The notes below the pieces were generated by a model. The model was not told where the DNA came from. It did no database searches and saw only the letters and a program-made list of their open reading frames with translations. A DNA stretch of 64,000 bases from Cytobacillus praedii (lineage in GTDB: Bacteria; Bacillota; Bacilli; Bacillales; Cytobacillaceae): NCBI RefSeq assembly GCF_001439605.1, contig NZ_LMBX01000002.1:262015-326014 (forward strand), in the 5' to 3' direction. Of the stretch, positions 43,218 to 51,965 are shown piece after piece; the stretch's first letter is position 1; each line of letters opens with the position of its first letter. The translations under genes were made by a program, and so were the position numbers.

Positions 43218-43758
43218 ATCCGTTTGCCGCTAGTTCCTTTACTTTTGGCCGCAATCGATCCTTCGCACGTCTCATTCGAGTTTTCACTGTAGATATTGGC
43301 AAACTTGTCAAATCGCTAATTTCCATTAAAGTTTGGTTATGATAATAGAATAAAAGTAAAGGCTCCCTATACATTTTCGGAAGATCTTGAAGTGTATCAA
43401 TCATCTCCTCCTGACTGCATTTGTTGAGAATTGATTCCTCTGGCTGATCCATCACATTCGTATCATCTGCATACAGGTAAACCTTTTCTTCCCAAAAACG
43501 ATTAGCTGATTTCTCCTTTCGCCAATAATCTCGGCACTTGTTCACCGCTATCTTAAATAGCCAATTTTTCACCTTCGCTCTTTCTTCAAAGGATGGCAAT
43601 GCAAGGTATGCCGAAATTAGCACTTCCTGATATAAATCCTCAGCCAGCTCCTTATGTCTTACTAATGAATAAATATAATTAAACAGGGATTTTCCATGCT
43701 CTATAATACAAGTTTCAAAATATTGCTCCATTGATTGTTTATATTTACAGGTTTTCAT
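43216..43758 (-). CDS. ECF-subfamily RNA polymerase sigma factor, no adjacent anti-sigma
   Basis: A 180-residue group 4 sigma factor. Region 2 is visible as FNYIYSLVRHKELAEDLYQE then VKNWLFKIAVNKCRDYWRK (the -10-binding helix). Region 4 is LQDLPKMYREPLLLFYYHNQ then MEISDLTSLPISTVKTRMRR (helix-turn-helix for the -35). AAGGAG lies nine bases before the first ATG. ECF genes usually have a membrane anti-sigma gene directly downstream, but here the next gene converges, so the regulator is missing or elsewhere. Target promoters are unknown. Confidence 0.9.
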   Translation of the reverse strand: MKTCKYKQSMEQYFETCIIEHGKSLFNYIYSLVRHKELAEDLYQEVLISAYLALPSFEERAKVKNWLFKIAVNKCRDYWRKEKSANRFWEEKVYLYADDTNVMDQPEESILNKCSQEEMIDTLQDLPKMYREPLLLFYYHNQTLMEISDLTSLPISTVKTRMRRAKDRLRPKVKELAANG

Positions 43759-43851
43759 TTTATAGTTCTCCTTAAAATTTCATTACTCACTTAATAGACG
43801 AATATTTCTGGCTGAATCCCTACACTTTTTAAAAATAAATCTTCTAATCTA

Positions 43852-45177
43852 TTAATGAAATCTTTTTAAAGGAGCAAGTAAAATCGTTACACCAATTTTT
43901 TTACAAATGGTCAAGTAATGCATCAAATATAAGACGACTGCTCCTGCATTCATCCCTATAATTACCCCGTCCATCTGAAAGGTATGCATCGATCCGAGGA
44001 GATAAATGACAGAAAATGAAACGACCGTCGACCAAACAAAATGGTAAAGAGCTTCTTTCATTAGACCAATACCGATTAAAAAGGCTTGCATCGGAATAAT
44101 GAAATAATGCAGCAGGAAAAATGGCCAAAGCATTTGTAAATATACTGCTGCATCTGGTGAATGAAAGAATGTTTTCGTAATCGGCTCTGCAAAAAAATAG
44201 AAAAGCGTAACAGCGGGAATCCCATACAAAATTGTCACTTTAAACACTTGCTGAAGAAGGCTTTGTAATTTTTGATTATCTTTATCTGCATACGCTTTTG
44301 AAACAGTCGGAATTAACATAATTAAAAAAGAATGCGCTATGAATGCCGGGAAAAAGCCAATCGTCATCGCGATTCCCGCAAGCATGCCAAAGTGCTCAGT
44401 TGCGACAACACCGCTCACCCCTGCTTGTAAAAGGGCTGCCTTGATTAAGAAAGGTTCGATCGCATGTGTCAATGCATGAAATACTCTCATCGCGGTCGTT
44501 GGAATCGATACAGCCATTAAACTGCGTCGCACCGTCTTTCCGCTCATCTCTTTACTAGGCTCCTTTTTAACTTGCTGAAACTGAATAATAAACATATGAA
44601 GCAAATATAAAAAGACAACAACCTCACTGCCAATCAGCGTACAAAAGGCAATAAACACGGAAGTCTTCGTGTCAAACTGAAAAAACTGGTATAGAAAGAC
44701 AAGAAATAAAAGCTGAACAAGCTTCCGCAAGAAATTATACGTAGCAATTTTCCCCATCTGATTCTTCCCCATGAAAAATCCTCTCGTGATCGAAGAGAAA
44801 GATACAATCGGAATAAACGCAATGACGACCCATCTAAGATATGGATGGTACTGGTCAAAAACGGTTAAAAATGGCATAACAAGTATCGCAATCGGCAGTA
44901 GAACAGCAGTAAAAATCACCGTCAATTTAATCACATGGTTCAGCATACTTTGATGGTACTTTTTATCCTTTTCGGCAATAAATTTAGAAATAGAAATGGG
45001 CAATTCAAAGCTTGCGAGAAGAACGACTAGAAAAATCGTTGGCAGAATAGACATATACATACCAAGCCCATTTTCCCCTAACTCTCTAGCCAATACCATA
45101 TTTACTAAAAACTCAATGCATTCACCAGCAAAAGCAGCGACCGCCAGCAATAATGTTCCTTTAAAAAATGTATTCAT
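43852..45177 (-). CDS. MATE/Wzx-like lipid-linked oligosaccharide flippase (SpoVB/MurJ-like)
   Basis: A 441-residue membrane protein with about 12-14 helices of the MOP superfamily polysaccharide-transport branch. LLAVAAFAGECIEFLVNMVL then ARELGENGLGMYMSI at the N-terminus matches the SpoVB/YtgP group, where an Arg in loop 1-2 is functional. Family members flip undecaprenyl-linked precursors for peptidoglycan, spore cortex or surface polymers. Which substrate applies is not resolved. It is somewhat shorter than SpoVB. GGGGAG precedes the ATG. Its neighbours are not related to wall synthesis. Confidence 0.85.
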   Translation of the reverse strand: MNTFFKGTLLLAVAAFAGECIEFLVNMVLARELGENGLGMYMSILPTIFLVVLLASFELPISISKFIAEKDKKYHQSMLNHVIKLTVIFTAVLLPIAILVMPFLTVFDQYHPYLRWVVIAFIPIVSFSSITRGFFMGKNQMGKIATYNFLRKLVQLLFLVFLYQFFQFDTKTSVFIAFCTLIGSEVVVFLYLLHMFIIQFQQVKKEPSKEMSGKTVRRSLMAVSIPTTAMRVFHALTHAIEPFLIKAALLQAGVSGVVATEHFGMLAGIAMTIGFFPAFIAHSFLIMLIPTVSKAYADKDNQKLQSLLQQVFKVTILYGIPAVTLFYFFAEPITKTFFHSPDAAVYLQMLWPFFLLHYFIIPMQAFLIGIGLMKEALYHFVWSTVVSFSVIYLLGSMHTFQMDGVIIGMNAGAVVLYLMHYLTICKKIGVTILLAPLKRFH

Positions 45178-45297
45178 CCTGTCTCCCCTTATACATCTGA
45201 CTCGTTTGACCGGTTTCGCTTTCCGGTACGCATTCTATATAAGATATGAGACAAGTTGTCTAATTATTTTATTGTTTTACTTTTAAAGAGTTTATAT

Positions 45298-45332
45298 TGA
45301 AAAGAAAATGGCCGACAAGTATGCCGGCCACC
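45298..45332 (-). terminator. Terminator after the cysteine-desulfidase-like gene
   Basis: TGGCCG and CGGCCA pair around ACAAGTATGC; on the minus strand TTTTCTTTTC follows. Confidence 0.7.
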
Positions 45333-45341
45333 AACCTGTTT

Positions 45342-46616
45342 TTATTTCTCTAACATCAATTTCAAAATCATTTCATCTGTTTGCCTTGTTCCTTCATTTC
45401 CGAGCTTACAAAAGCTTTCAATGCTTTTTTCAACATCATCATGAATGAATCCATCTGTTGAGCTGATTTCTTGGTGATTCAATGCTAGCAATGCTGATTG
45501 AACGGCTACATTCGAACAAGTTGAAACCTTCATGGCACAGCCTGCCTTTGCCCCATCACAAATCATGCCAGACACATTTCCAATTGTATTTTGAACAGCT
45601 GCCTTCACTTGCTGAATTCCCCCATCAAGTAAATAAACAATCGCGGCACTTGCTCCCATTCCAGCAGCAGTTACACCGCATAAAGCAGACAAACGCCCAA
45701 ATTTTGATTTAATGTGTATCGTGATTAAATGGCTCAGTGCAACTGCACGAATCATTTTTTCTTCTGATACTTGGAGCTTTATTGCAGCTGCAACAACCGG
45801 CAATGTTACAGCGATTCCTTGATTTCCACTTCCCGTATTTGCCATTACTGGAAGGGTAGAGCCCGCCATTCTTGCATCAGAACCTGCTGCAGCTAGAGAC
45901 ATGGCTGCTGTTGCCAAATCATCAGACAAGATGCCTTTTTTCACATTATCCTGAATCGTTTTCCCGACATTTAAACCATAATTGCCGGAGAGACCTTCCA
46001 TCCCAATCGCTTGATTTAATTCAATGCTCTTTTTCACAAGTGCTAAATCATTTATATCTGTATCAAGAACCCACTCATAAATTTCATCAATCGCAAGCTC
46101 GTCAAGTTCTTCTTCATCCGTTTGGATCCCAATATTTTCACATCCACCAAGGAAGACCGCTTTTCCATCTACTTCAATTAAAGTAATATTGCTATGGTTA
46201 TCAGAAATAACCACCTTACTAATATGCTTGTCAGTCTCGACAATAACTTCTATATAAAGCCTTTTTGGCGTTTCCGCTTGCCCGGCAGTTACCTTTCCCT
46301 CTTCAATTAGCTGGATGGCACGCTGCTCATCTTCATTCGTAAGTCCATCTAACACTTCAAGATTTTTCGATGGGTCACCTGCAACTGCCCCAAGTGCAGC
46401 CGCAAAATCTAAACCTTTTCCTGTCATTCCCGGGATGCCAACAGATTTAGCATTCTTTATAATATTCCCGCTAGCCTTTACACAGATTTTATCTATGGTC
46501 CCATCTATCTGTCCTTTCGCAGTTGCAGCCGCAAGGGCTATTGCAACTGGCTCCGTACAGCCTAGTGCAACGACTAACTCTTTTTCTAAAATAGACAATA
46601 TTTTATTCTTTTCCAT
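45342..46616 (-). CDS. UPF0597/CyuA-type iron-sulfur L-cysteine (serine) dehydratase-like protein
   Basis: A 424-residue protein of the UPF0597 family, whose E. coli member CyuA (YhaM) is an L-cysteine desulfidase related to the iron-sulfur serine dehydratases. ALGCTEPVAIALAAA at the N-terminus, SGNYGLNVGK, AGSDARMAGSTLPVMANTGS and GMICDGAKAGCAMKVSTCSN are conserved. The Cys residues in GCTEP, MICDGAK and KAGCAM are candidate cluster ligands. I start at ATG 46614-46616 after AGGTGG; the GTG three codons upstream overlaps that site. It is monocistronic, ending in a terminator. Confidence 0.87.
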   Translation of the reverse strand: MEKNKILSILEKELVVALGCTEPVAIALAAATAKGQIDGTIDKICVKASGNIIKNAKSVGIPGMTGKGLDFAAALGAVAGDPSKNLEVLDGLTNEDEQRAIQLIEEGKVTAGQAETPKRLYIEVIVETDKHISKVVISDNHSNITLIEVDGKAVFLGGCENIGIQTDEEELDELAIDEIYEWVLDTDINDLALVKKSIELNQAIGMEGLSGNYGLNVGKTIQDNVKKGILSDDLATAAMSLAAAGSDARMAGSTLPVMANTGSGNQGIAVTLPVVAAAIKLQVSEEKMIRAVALSHLITIHIKSKFGRLSALCGVTAAGMGASAAIVYLLDGGIQQVKAAVQNTIGNVSGMICDGAKAGCAMKVSTCSNVAVQSALLALNHQEISSTDGFIHDDVEKSIESFCKLGNEGTRQTDEMILKLMLEK

Positions 46617-46696
46617 TTGACCCACCTGCTTCTCTTTAAAGTTGAATTATCTAAAATTTTAACATAAACAATGTGGGATTATTCAAAAAAATATAA

Positions 46697-48577
46697 TTAC
46701 AGCCATTTTTCCAATTGTTGATACAGTGCTTCTCGTCTTTTTTCCAGATCTTCTTTTCTCACAAACAAATTCTGCAGATCTACTAATGCTTCCTCACATG
46801 CCATTTCTGCTTCAATAAGCATGAGATCCGCCTCTACTTCTTCTATTAAATGCTCTAATTCCGTCATTTTCTCCATATTACTTCTTTGTTTTACTACCGG
46901 TTCTTTTTGGATACGCTCTTTTTTAAGAGACCTTTCTGGCACGATTTCTTTTCGTTGTTCATCTAATTTTTTCTTAGCCCAATTATAATCTCCGGCGAAG
47001 AAGTGAACTTTTTTATCATCGATCCAATAAATCTTCTGAAAAATTTTGTTGATAAAGTATCTATCATGAGAAACAGCTAGGATCGTTCCTTGATAATCCT
47101 CAAGCGCTTCCTCCAACACCTCTCTTGATTCAATATCTAAATGATTCGTTGGCTCATCCAAAATAAGAAAGTTAATATCCTGATACATTAACTGTGCCAA
47201 GCGGAGCCTCATTTTTTCCCCGCCGCTTAATTGTGAAACCTTTCTAAAAACCGCATGTCCATAGAATAAGAAACGTGCAAGAATATGACGAGCTTCCCCT
47301 TCAGTTACCGATATTTCATCACGAAACGTTTCGATAATGGATTGATCCTTTGCTTCAGCAAAAACATGCTGGGAAAGATAGCCTACCTTCACATTGCTTC
47401 CTCTTCGCACTTCACCTTTATCAGCCACAATCTCACCCAGAATCATTTTTATCAATGTTGATTTTCCAGTCCCATTATCGCCAACAATAGCGATTCTGTC
47501 TTGAAATTGAACATGTATATCTACTTCATCAAATAAATTCTGATTTCCAAAGGACTTAGAAACCGCCTTCATATAGACAACATCTTTCCCGCTTCGGTCA
47601 GTTGAATCTAAATCCATGTTCATCCTACGGGTAACGACCGGGCGGTTTAATTTCTCCATCCGTTCAAGCGCTTTCTCCATACTCCTTGCCCGCCGATGAA
47701 GCCCTGCATTCGGCGGATTTGCCTGATTGGCCCACTCCTTTAACCGCTTAATCGTTTCTTTCATCTTTTTAATCTTTTTCTGCTGTTCTTCGTACTGCTG
47801 AAATTCTCTTAACAGCCTTTCCTCCTTTTCTTTAACAAATCCTGAGTAATTGGTATGGTAGATCGTCAATTCACCATCCTCAAGATCAAGGATTTTGTTT
47901 GCTGTCTCGTCTAAAAAATACCGGTCGTGTGAGATAATCACTACCGTACCATCATAATCTTTCAAAAACCTTGCTAACCATTCAACAGCCTTTATATCTA
48001 AATGATTGGTCGGCTCATCTAACAAGAGAAAATTCGGACTTTTGAGCAGCATTTGCCCCAGACAAATCTTTGTTTTCTCTCCGCCGCTTAATGAGTAAAA
48101 ATCCTTATCTAATAAATCAGCAATATTTAACCCATTGCTGATTCGATCAATAGAAGCATCTATTTCATATCCATTTTGTAAAGTAAACTGCTCTTGAAGT
48201 TCTCCATATTTATTGACCAGTCTGTTCAATTTTTCAGGGCTGGTTTCTTCTCCCATCTCTTTCTCTATCTTTTTCATGGCTTCTTCCATCTCCAATAAAT
48301 GGACGAAGGACATTTTTAATACTTCTATCGTCATCATCCCATGCGGATAACTTGGAATTTGTTCTAGAAATCCAATTTCACACCCTCTTCGCCAATGAAC
48401 CTGACCCGTATCGGGTGATTCAATCCCTGCTAACAACTTAAACAGCGTTGTTTTCCCGCTGCCATTTCTGCCAACTAAACCAACGATATCCTTTTCATGT
48501 ATTTCAAAAGAAAGATTCTCAAACACAGAATTACCGCCGTACATTTTTCCAAGCTGCTGTCCACTGCATGCAATCAT
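46697..48577 (-). CDS. ABC-F family ATPase, probably ribosome-protection type
   Basis: A 626-residue soluble protein with two ABC ATPase domains and no membrane segments. Domain 1 has GLVGRNGSGKTTL, the signature LSGGEKTK and LLLDEPTNHLDIKAVEWL. The linker (DYDGTVV... through GLHRRARSMEKALERMEKL) is the ribosome-reaching arm. Domain 2 has AIVGDNGTGKSTL, LSGGEKMR and LILDEPTNHLDIESREVL. The C-terminal ~70 residues form a coiled coil. ABC-F proteins act on stalled or drug-bound ribosomes. I start at ATG 48575-48577 after GGAGG. A promoter, a 43-codon leader frame and an intrinsic terminator lie upstream, the layout of antibiotic-inducible ABC-F resistance genes. Confidence 0.92.
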   Translation of the reverse strand: MIACSGQQLGKMYGGNSVFENLSFEIHEKDIVGLVGRNGSGKTTLFKLLAGIESPDTGQVHWRRGCEIGFLEQIPSYPHGMMTIEVLKMSFVHLLEMEEAMKKIEKEMGEETSPEKLNRLVNKYGELQEQFTLQNGYEIDASIDRISNGLNIADLLDKDFYSLSGGEKTKICLGQMLLKSPNFLLLDEPTNHLDIKAVEWLARFLKDYDGTVVIISHDRYFLDETANKILDLEDGELTIYHTNYSGFVKEKEERLLREFQQYEEQQKKIKKMKETIKRLKEWANQANPPNAGLHRRARSMEKALERMEKLNRPVVTRRMNMDLDSTDRSGKDVVYMKAVSKSFGNQNLFDEVDIHVQFQDRIAIVGDNGTGKSTLIKMILGEIVADKGEVRRGSNVKVGYLSQHVFAEAKDQSIIETFRDEISVTEGEARHILARFLFYGHAVFRKVSQLSGGEKMRLRLAQLMYQDINFLILDEPTNHLDIESREVLEEALEDYQGTILAVSHDRYFINKIFQKIYWIDDKKVHFFAGDYNWAKKKLDEQRKEIVPERSLKKERIQKEPVVKQRSNMEKMTELEHLIEEVEADLMLIEAEMACEEALVDLQNLFVRKEDLEKRREALYQQLEKWL

Positions 48578-48613
48578 TTTTAATTCCTCCATTTATTCTC
48601 ATATTATTTAATC

Positions 48614-48646
48614 AAAAAAAGACCATAGGAATGCATCATCCTATGG
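48614..48646 (-). terminator. Leader terminator (attenuator) before the ABC-F gene
   Basis: CCATAGGA (48623-48630) and TCCTATGG (48639-48646) pair around an 8-base loop, and on the minus strand seven Ts follow. It lies between the leader peptide frame and the ABC-F ribosome site. Upstream segments can form alternative stems (GGAAGGAATACCTTCC near 48710-48728 and AAAAGGAG/CTCCTTTT near 48655-48692). Confidence 0.8.
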
Positions 48647-48767
48647 CCCCAAAGGAAAAGAAAAGGAGAGCATAAAGAAGCCCTCCTTTTACCTTCCTTG
48701 TATTAAAATTGTCATAAAGGAAGGTATTCCTTCCTCTTGTACAACATAAGTGGGTAAAGAGATGTTC

Positions 48768-48899
48768 TCACCGTTTTGTTTTCAATATGCAATTGCTAAA
48801 AAAGGGCATACGTATCCCGTTAAAAGCAGCATCATGAAAAATTGCACGGCAAAGATATAAATGTTTCATTTCTCCACGTGCAAAAACAGCTTGATTCAT
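48768..48899 (-). CDS. Leader peptide upstream of the ABC-F gene
   Basis: A 43-codon frame starts at ATG 48897-48899 with GGAGGTGGAG just before it and ends at TGA 48768-48770. The peptide begins MNQAVFARGEMKHLYLCRAI and ends NCILKTKR. It lies between a good promoter (48935-48963) and an intrinsic terminator (48614-48646). Its position suggests a regulatory peptide whose translation state decides whether the terminator forms, as for drug-induced ABC-F genes. It resembles no protein I know. The start is well supported, but function is inferred from layout alone. Confidence 0.6.
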   Translation of the reverse strand: MNQAVFARGEMKHLYLCRAIFHDAAFNGIRMPFFSNCILKTKR

Positions 48900-48934
48900 C
48901 CTTTCTCCACCTCCATTTCAAATTAGTTATGTAT

Positions 48935-48963
48935 ATTTTAATATTTCTGCAATTCAAAATCAA
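48935..48963 (-). promoter_or_regulatory. Promoter of the ABC-F leader
   Basis: On the minus strand TTGATT (48958-48963), a 17-base spacer and TAAAAT (48935-48940) lie about 35 bases before the leader peptide start. The remaining gap up to 49130 is AT-rich with nothing assignable. Confidence 0.65.
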
Positions 48964-49130
48964 CAAATTTCCATTTATCACTGAATTAAAATTTTTAATG
49001 CTAACTGTTCATATTTTCTACAGGTAGGTTAAATTTGATAAATAAAGATATTCAAAATCTTGAAAGATGGCTAGAAAGGAATGGAATCTTTCATATTTAT
49101 AAAAATCTTTTTCACACAACCTGACTTACA

Positions 49131-49173
49131 AAAACATCCACGGACCGTGTCAGGCACTGTCCGTGGATGTTTT
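49131..49173. terminator. Strong terminator after the CDF gene
   Basis: AAAACATCCACGGAC and GTCCGTGGATGTTTT form a perfect 15-bp stem with a 13-base loop, with T-runs on both sides. It can stop transcription from either direction. The CDF stop codon abuts it. Confidence 0.9.
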
Positions 49174-50123
49174 TATTTCCAAGTCTGTATTTGATCTGTT
49201 TCTAATATTCCTAAGGTGACATCGCCTATATCAATATCTTCCAGCAATTTATCTCTTACTCTAAATTTAATATCATCTGCATCGGCAAGCGCTAAACCTT
49301 CAGTTAATTCAATATAGCTTTCAACATGATACTTTCTGCCTTCTTGAAGAATTCTTAAGTTTTGAATATCAACCACATTTTCATCAGATAAAATAATGGC
49401 TGCCACCCGATCTTCCACTTCTTTTGGAGCGGCAACTCCGATTAAACCTAATGTGTTTTCATAACCAATTTTTATCGCTATTCCTACTAAGAGCAAACCA
49501 ATTAATAGCGTCCCAATTCCATCAAGTATATACAATCCCGTAAAATATGCGATAACAATTGATATTAAGGCTAACAAGGCACCAAATGTGGCAATGATAT
49601 CTTCATAAAACACCAATCGGGTTGGCGGAGAAGCAAGTCGGACATTCTTCACCGCTACAGCAACAACGCCAAACCCTTTTGCAGAACTCCTTGATTCATG
49701 GGCAATTTCTTTCATCGCTTTAAATAAAATGAAGCCATCAATAAGTACAGCAAATAACATAACAGCTACATTAAGCCAAATATCAGTTGACTCCTTCGGA
49801 TGCTTGATCAATTCCCAGCCTTTATGAATCGTCTCATAGGCCATAATCGAAATAACAATGACAGCAATCAACACAAACAGATTAATAACCCTTCCAAAGC
49901 CTGTAGGGAATTTTTTTGTCGGAGCTTTTTCTGCGAGAGCACTGCCAAAAAAGACAAACCCCTGATTCAATGCATCTGCCAACGAGTGAAGAGTCGTGGC
50001 AAGCATCGCGCCGCTTCCGCTGATTCCTGCTGCAATCCCTTTAACTATAGCAAGAACCGTATTCCCTAATGCGGCAATTCCTGAAGATTTATTGCCCTTT
50101 TTTAATAAGCTAATAAATGACAT
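49173..50123 (-). CDS. Cation diffusion facilitator (CDF) family transporter
   Basis: A 316-residue metal/proton antiporter. Six helices are expected; the first reads GIAALGNTVLAIVKGIAAGI, the second holds TTLHSLADALNQGFVFFGSA with the metal-site His and Asp of CDF proteins. A cytoplasmic ferredoxin-like domain follows (VEDRVAAIILSDENVVDIQN, YHVESYIELTEGL). ASPPTRLVFYEDIIATFGAL carries the helix 5 Asp. Substrates in the family are Zn, Mn, Fe or Co, and the specific ion is not resolved. AGGTGA precedes the ATG. Confidence 0.9.
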   Translation of the reverse strand: MSFISLLKKGNKSSGIAALGNTVLAIVKGIAAGISGSGAMLATTLHSLADALNQGFVFFGSALAEKAPTKKFPTGFGRVINLFVLIAVIVISIMAYETIHKGWELIKHPKESTDIWLNVAVMLFAVLIDGFILFKAMKEIAHESRSSAKGFGVVAVAVKNVRLASPPTRLVFYEDIIATFGALLALISIVIAYFTGLYILDGIGTLLIGLLLVGIAIKIGYENTLGLIGVAAPKEVEDRVAAIILSDENVVDIQNLRILQEGRKYHVESYIELTEGLALADADDIKFRVRDKLLEDIDIGDVTLGILETDQIQTWK

Positions 50124-50211
50124 ATCGTCACCTGCCTTATACTATTTATCTAGATTATGCCCTTTATATGTATGAATAAAAAAAAGCACTCATTAAGTAT
50201 TCCCTAAATAA

Positions 50212-50247
50212 AAAAAGAGCTATTATATAATTTAGCCCTTTTCACCT
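50212..50247 (-). terminator. Terminator after liaR
   Basis: AGAGCTA and TAGCCCT pair imperfectly around an AT loop, and on the minus strand TTTTTTTATTT follows. Confidence 0.6.
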
Positions 50248-50265
50248 TCATTTATTTACTTTTCC

Positions 50266-50898
50266 TTATTCAGCCAGTGAATGCTTAAATGCATAAATAA
50301 CAGCCTGCGTACGATCTTGTACCTGCAGCTTGCTAAGAATGTTACTAACATGCGTTTTCACAGTTTTTAACGCAATAAAAAGCTCATCCGCTATTTCTTG
50401 ATTTGTTTTTCCTTCTGTCATTAATAAGAGGATTTCCATCTCCCTGCCTGTCAGTTCTTCATGAGGAAGCTGCTGTGTTTTCTGTCTCATTTTCACCATC
50501 ATTTTTCCCGTTACCTCGGGCTCAAGAACAGATTGACCATGATAAGTAGAGCGGACTGCATCCGCTATCTCACTTGCTTTCGATGTCTTTAGCATATAGC
50601 TTGTTGCTCCAGCCTCAAGAGCAGGATAGACCTTTTCGTCATCTAAAAAGCTTGTGACAATAATGATTTTCGCCTCTGGCCACTGCTCAATAATATTTCT
50701 TGTTGACTCGATCCCATCCATTTCTTTCATGACTAAATCCATCAGTATAATATCCGGACGTAATTCAAGGGCCATTTCTATAGCCGTTCTCCCATTATCT
50801 GCTTCCCCGATAACTTCAATGTCCGGCTGCGCAGATAAATAAGAAGAAACACCAATCCTCACCATTTCATGATCATCAACAAATAATACTTTAATCAC
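50266..50898 (-). CDS. liaR: LiaR response regulator
   Basis: A 210-residue NarL/FixJ response regulator that activates the lia operon when cell-wall antibiotics such as bacitracin perturb lipid II cycling. The receiver domain shows VDDHEM, the phospho-Asp in IILMDLVM, and VTS and K (MLKTS) switch residues. The LuxR-type helix-turn-helix is [20 protein letters not shown] through [16 protein letters not shown]. It starts at GTG 50896-50898 after GGTGAGG. It is the last gene of the liaF-liaS-liaR module, followed by a terminator. Confidence 0.93.
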   Translation of the reverse strand: MIKVLFVDDHEMVRIGVSSYLSAQPDIEVIGEADNGRTAIEMALELRPDIILMDLVMKEMDGIESTRNIIEQWPEAKIIIVTSFLDDEKVYPALEAGATSYMLKTSKASEIADAVRSTYHGQSVLEPEVTGKMMVKMRQKTQQLPHEELTGREMEILLLMTEGKTNQEIADELFIALKTVKTHVSNILSKLQVQDRTQAVIYAFKHSLAE

Positions 50899-50942
50899 TT
50901 TGCCTCACCCTCTACAATTATGTCTTGCTTAGACACTCATTC

Positions 50943-51965
50943 CTAAATAATCGGTACCTTCACTTCAAGACGTGTTCCGTTATTTTTCAAACTGATAATC
51001 TTCAGCGTACCGCCAACTTCAACAGCTCGTTCATACATATTCTGCATTCCATATGAACCTGCTTTTGCTTCATCTACATCGAAGCCTATGCCATCATCCA
51101 CCACTCGTAAAATGACAAACTCATCTCTCTTTATGAGCAGAACTTCAAGGGTAGTTGATTTAGCATGTCGAAGTGTATTCGATACTGATTCTTGAAGGAT
51201 TCGAAAGAGATGATCCTCAATTCCTTTATCTAATGGGAAATCTTCAATCTTCCATTTTATTTCCATCGTAACTTTTTGAGATAATTCAATTAATAACTCT
51301 TCAATGCCTTCTTGTATGGTCTTTCCCTTTAAAGCTACTGGTCTTAAATGAAGCAGAAGTGCCCGCATTTCCAGCTGCGATTGATGGATCATTTCCTCCA
51401 CCATTTTTAGCTGCTTCGTTTCTCTGTCATCAGTTTTCGTCTTTGCTTCGTTGATCGCTGACATCATCATTGATGCGGCAAAAAGCTGCTGGCTGACAGA
51501 ATCATGAAGCTCACGTGCTAGGCGATTTCTTTCTTGAGAAATGATCTCCTGCATTCGACTCTCTATGTCCTCAGCTTTTTCCGTTGCTAACTTCTGAGAA
51601 AGCTTTGCTTGCTCGGCTATTTGTTTTTGAATTTTTTCTACTCTTGTCGCAATCGTTTGAATTTCTGATCCTGCATTTATTTCACTAACCTCAAGCTGCC
51701 TTCCTTCTTCGATCTGATGAAGCCAGCTGTCGATTGATTGAATTTGATTTTTCCAGCGAATACCTGATGTTAATCCAAAGAGAATGCCAATAACGATGCT
51801 TAAACTTGGAATAAATATGATAAACGGAATATCCATAACATCCGTTTCCCATAATGACCGCCAGTCAGCGAGTGGAAATCGAATAAAAAAGAAAATGGTA
51901 AACGACACACAAATCAAGATAGCAAGTCCCGCTCCCCAAACCATTTGCCGCTGAACTGTACTCAT
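50943..51965 (-). CDS. liaS: LiaS sensor histidine kinase
   Basis: A 340-residue intramembrane-sensing kinase with two N-terminal membrane helices and only a very short outside loop. A HAMP-like/coiled-coil region follows, then HisKA_3: ERNRLARELHDSVSQQLFAA with the phospho-acceptor His. The ATPase domain carries RILQESVSNTLRHAKST (N box) and RVVDDGIGFD with YGMQNMYERA. LiaF represses it; it phosphorylates LiaR. The gene overlaps liaF by four bases (ATGA) and lies 45 bases before liaR. Confidence 0.93.
   Translation of the reverse strand: MSTVQRQMVWGAGLAILICVSFTIFFFIRFPLADWRSLWETDVMDIPFIIFIPSLSIVIGILFGLTSGIRWKNQIQSIDSWLHQIEEGRQLEVSEINAGSEIQTIATRVEKIQKQIAEQAKLSQKLATEKAEDIESRMQEIISQERNRLARELHDSVSQQLFAASMMMSAINEAKTKTDDRETKQLKMVEEMIHQSQLEMRALLLHLRPVALKGKTIQEGIEELLIELSQKVTMEIKWKIEDFPLDKGIEDHLFRILQESVSNTLRHAKSTTLEVLLIKRDEFVILRVVDDGIGFDVDEAKAGSYGMQNMYERAVEVGGTLKIISLKNNGTRLEVKVPII

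Noticed and set aside
45482..46620. Plus-strand frames opposite the cysteine-desulfidase-like gene
   Set aside because: Antisense shadows caused by codon bias; no start signals and no domain sense.
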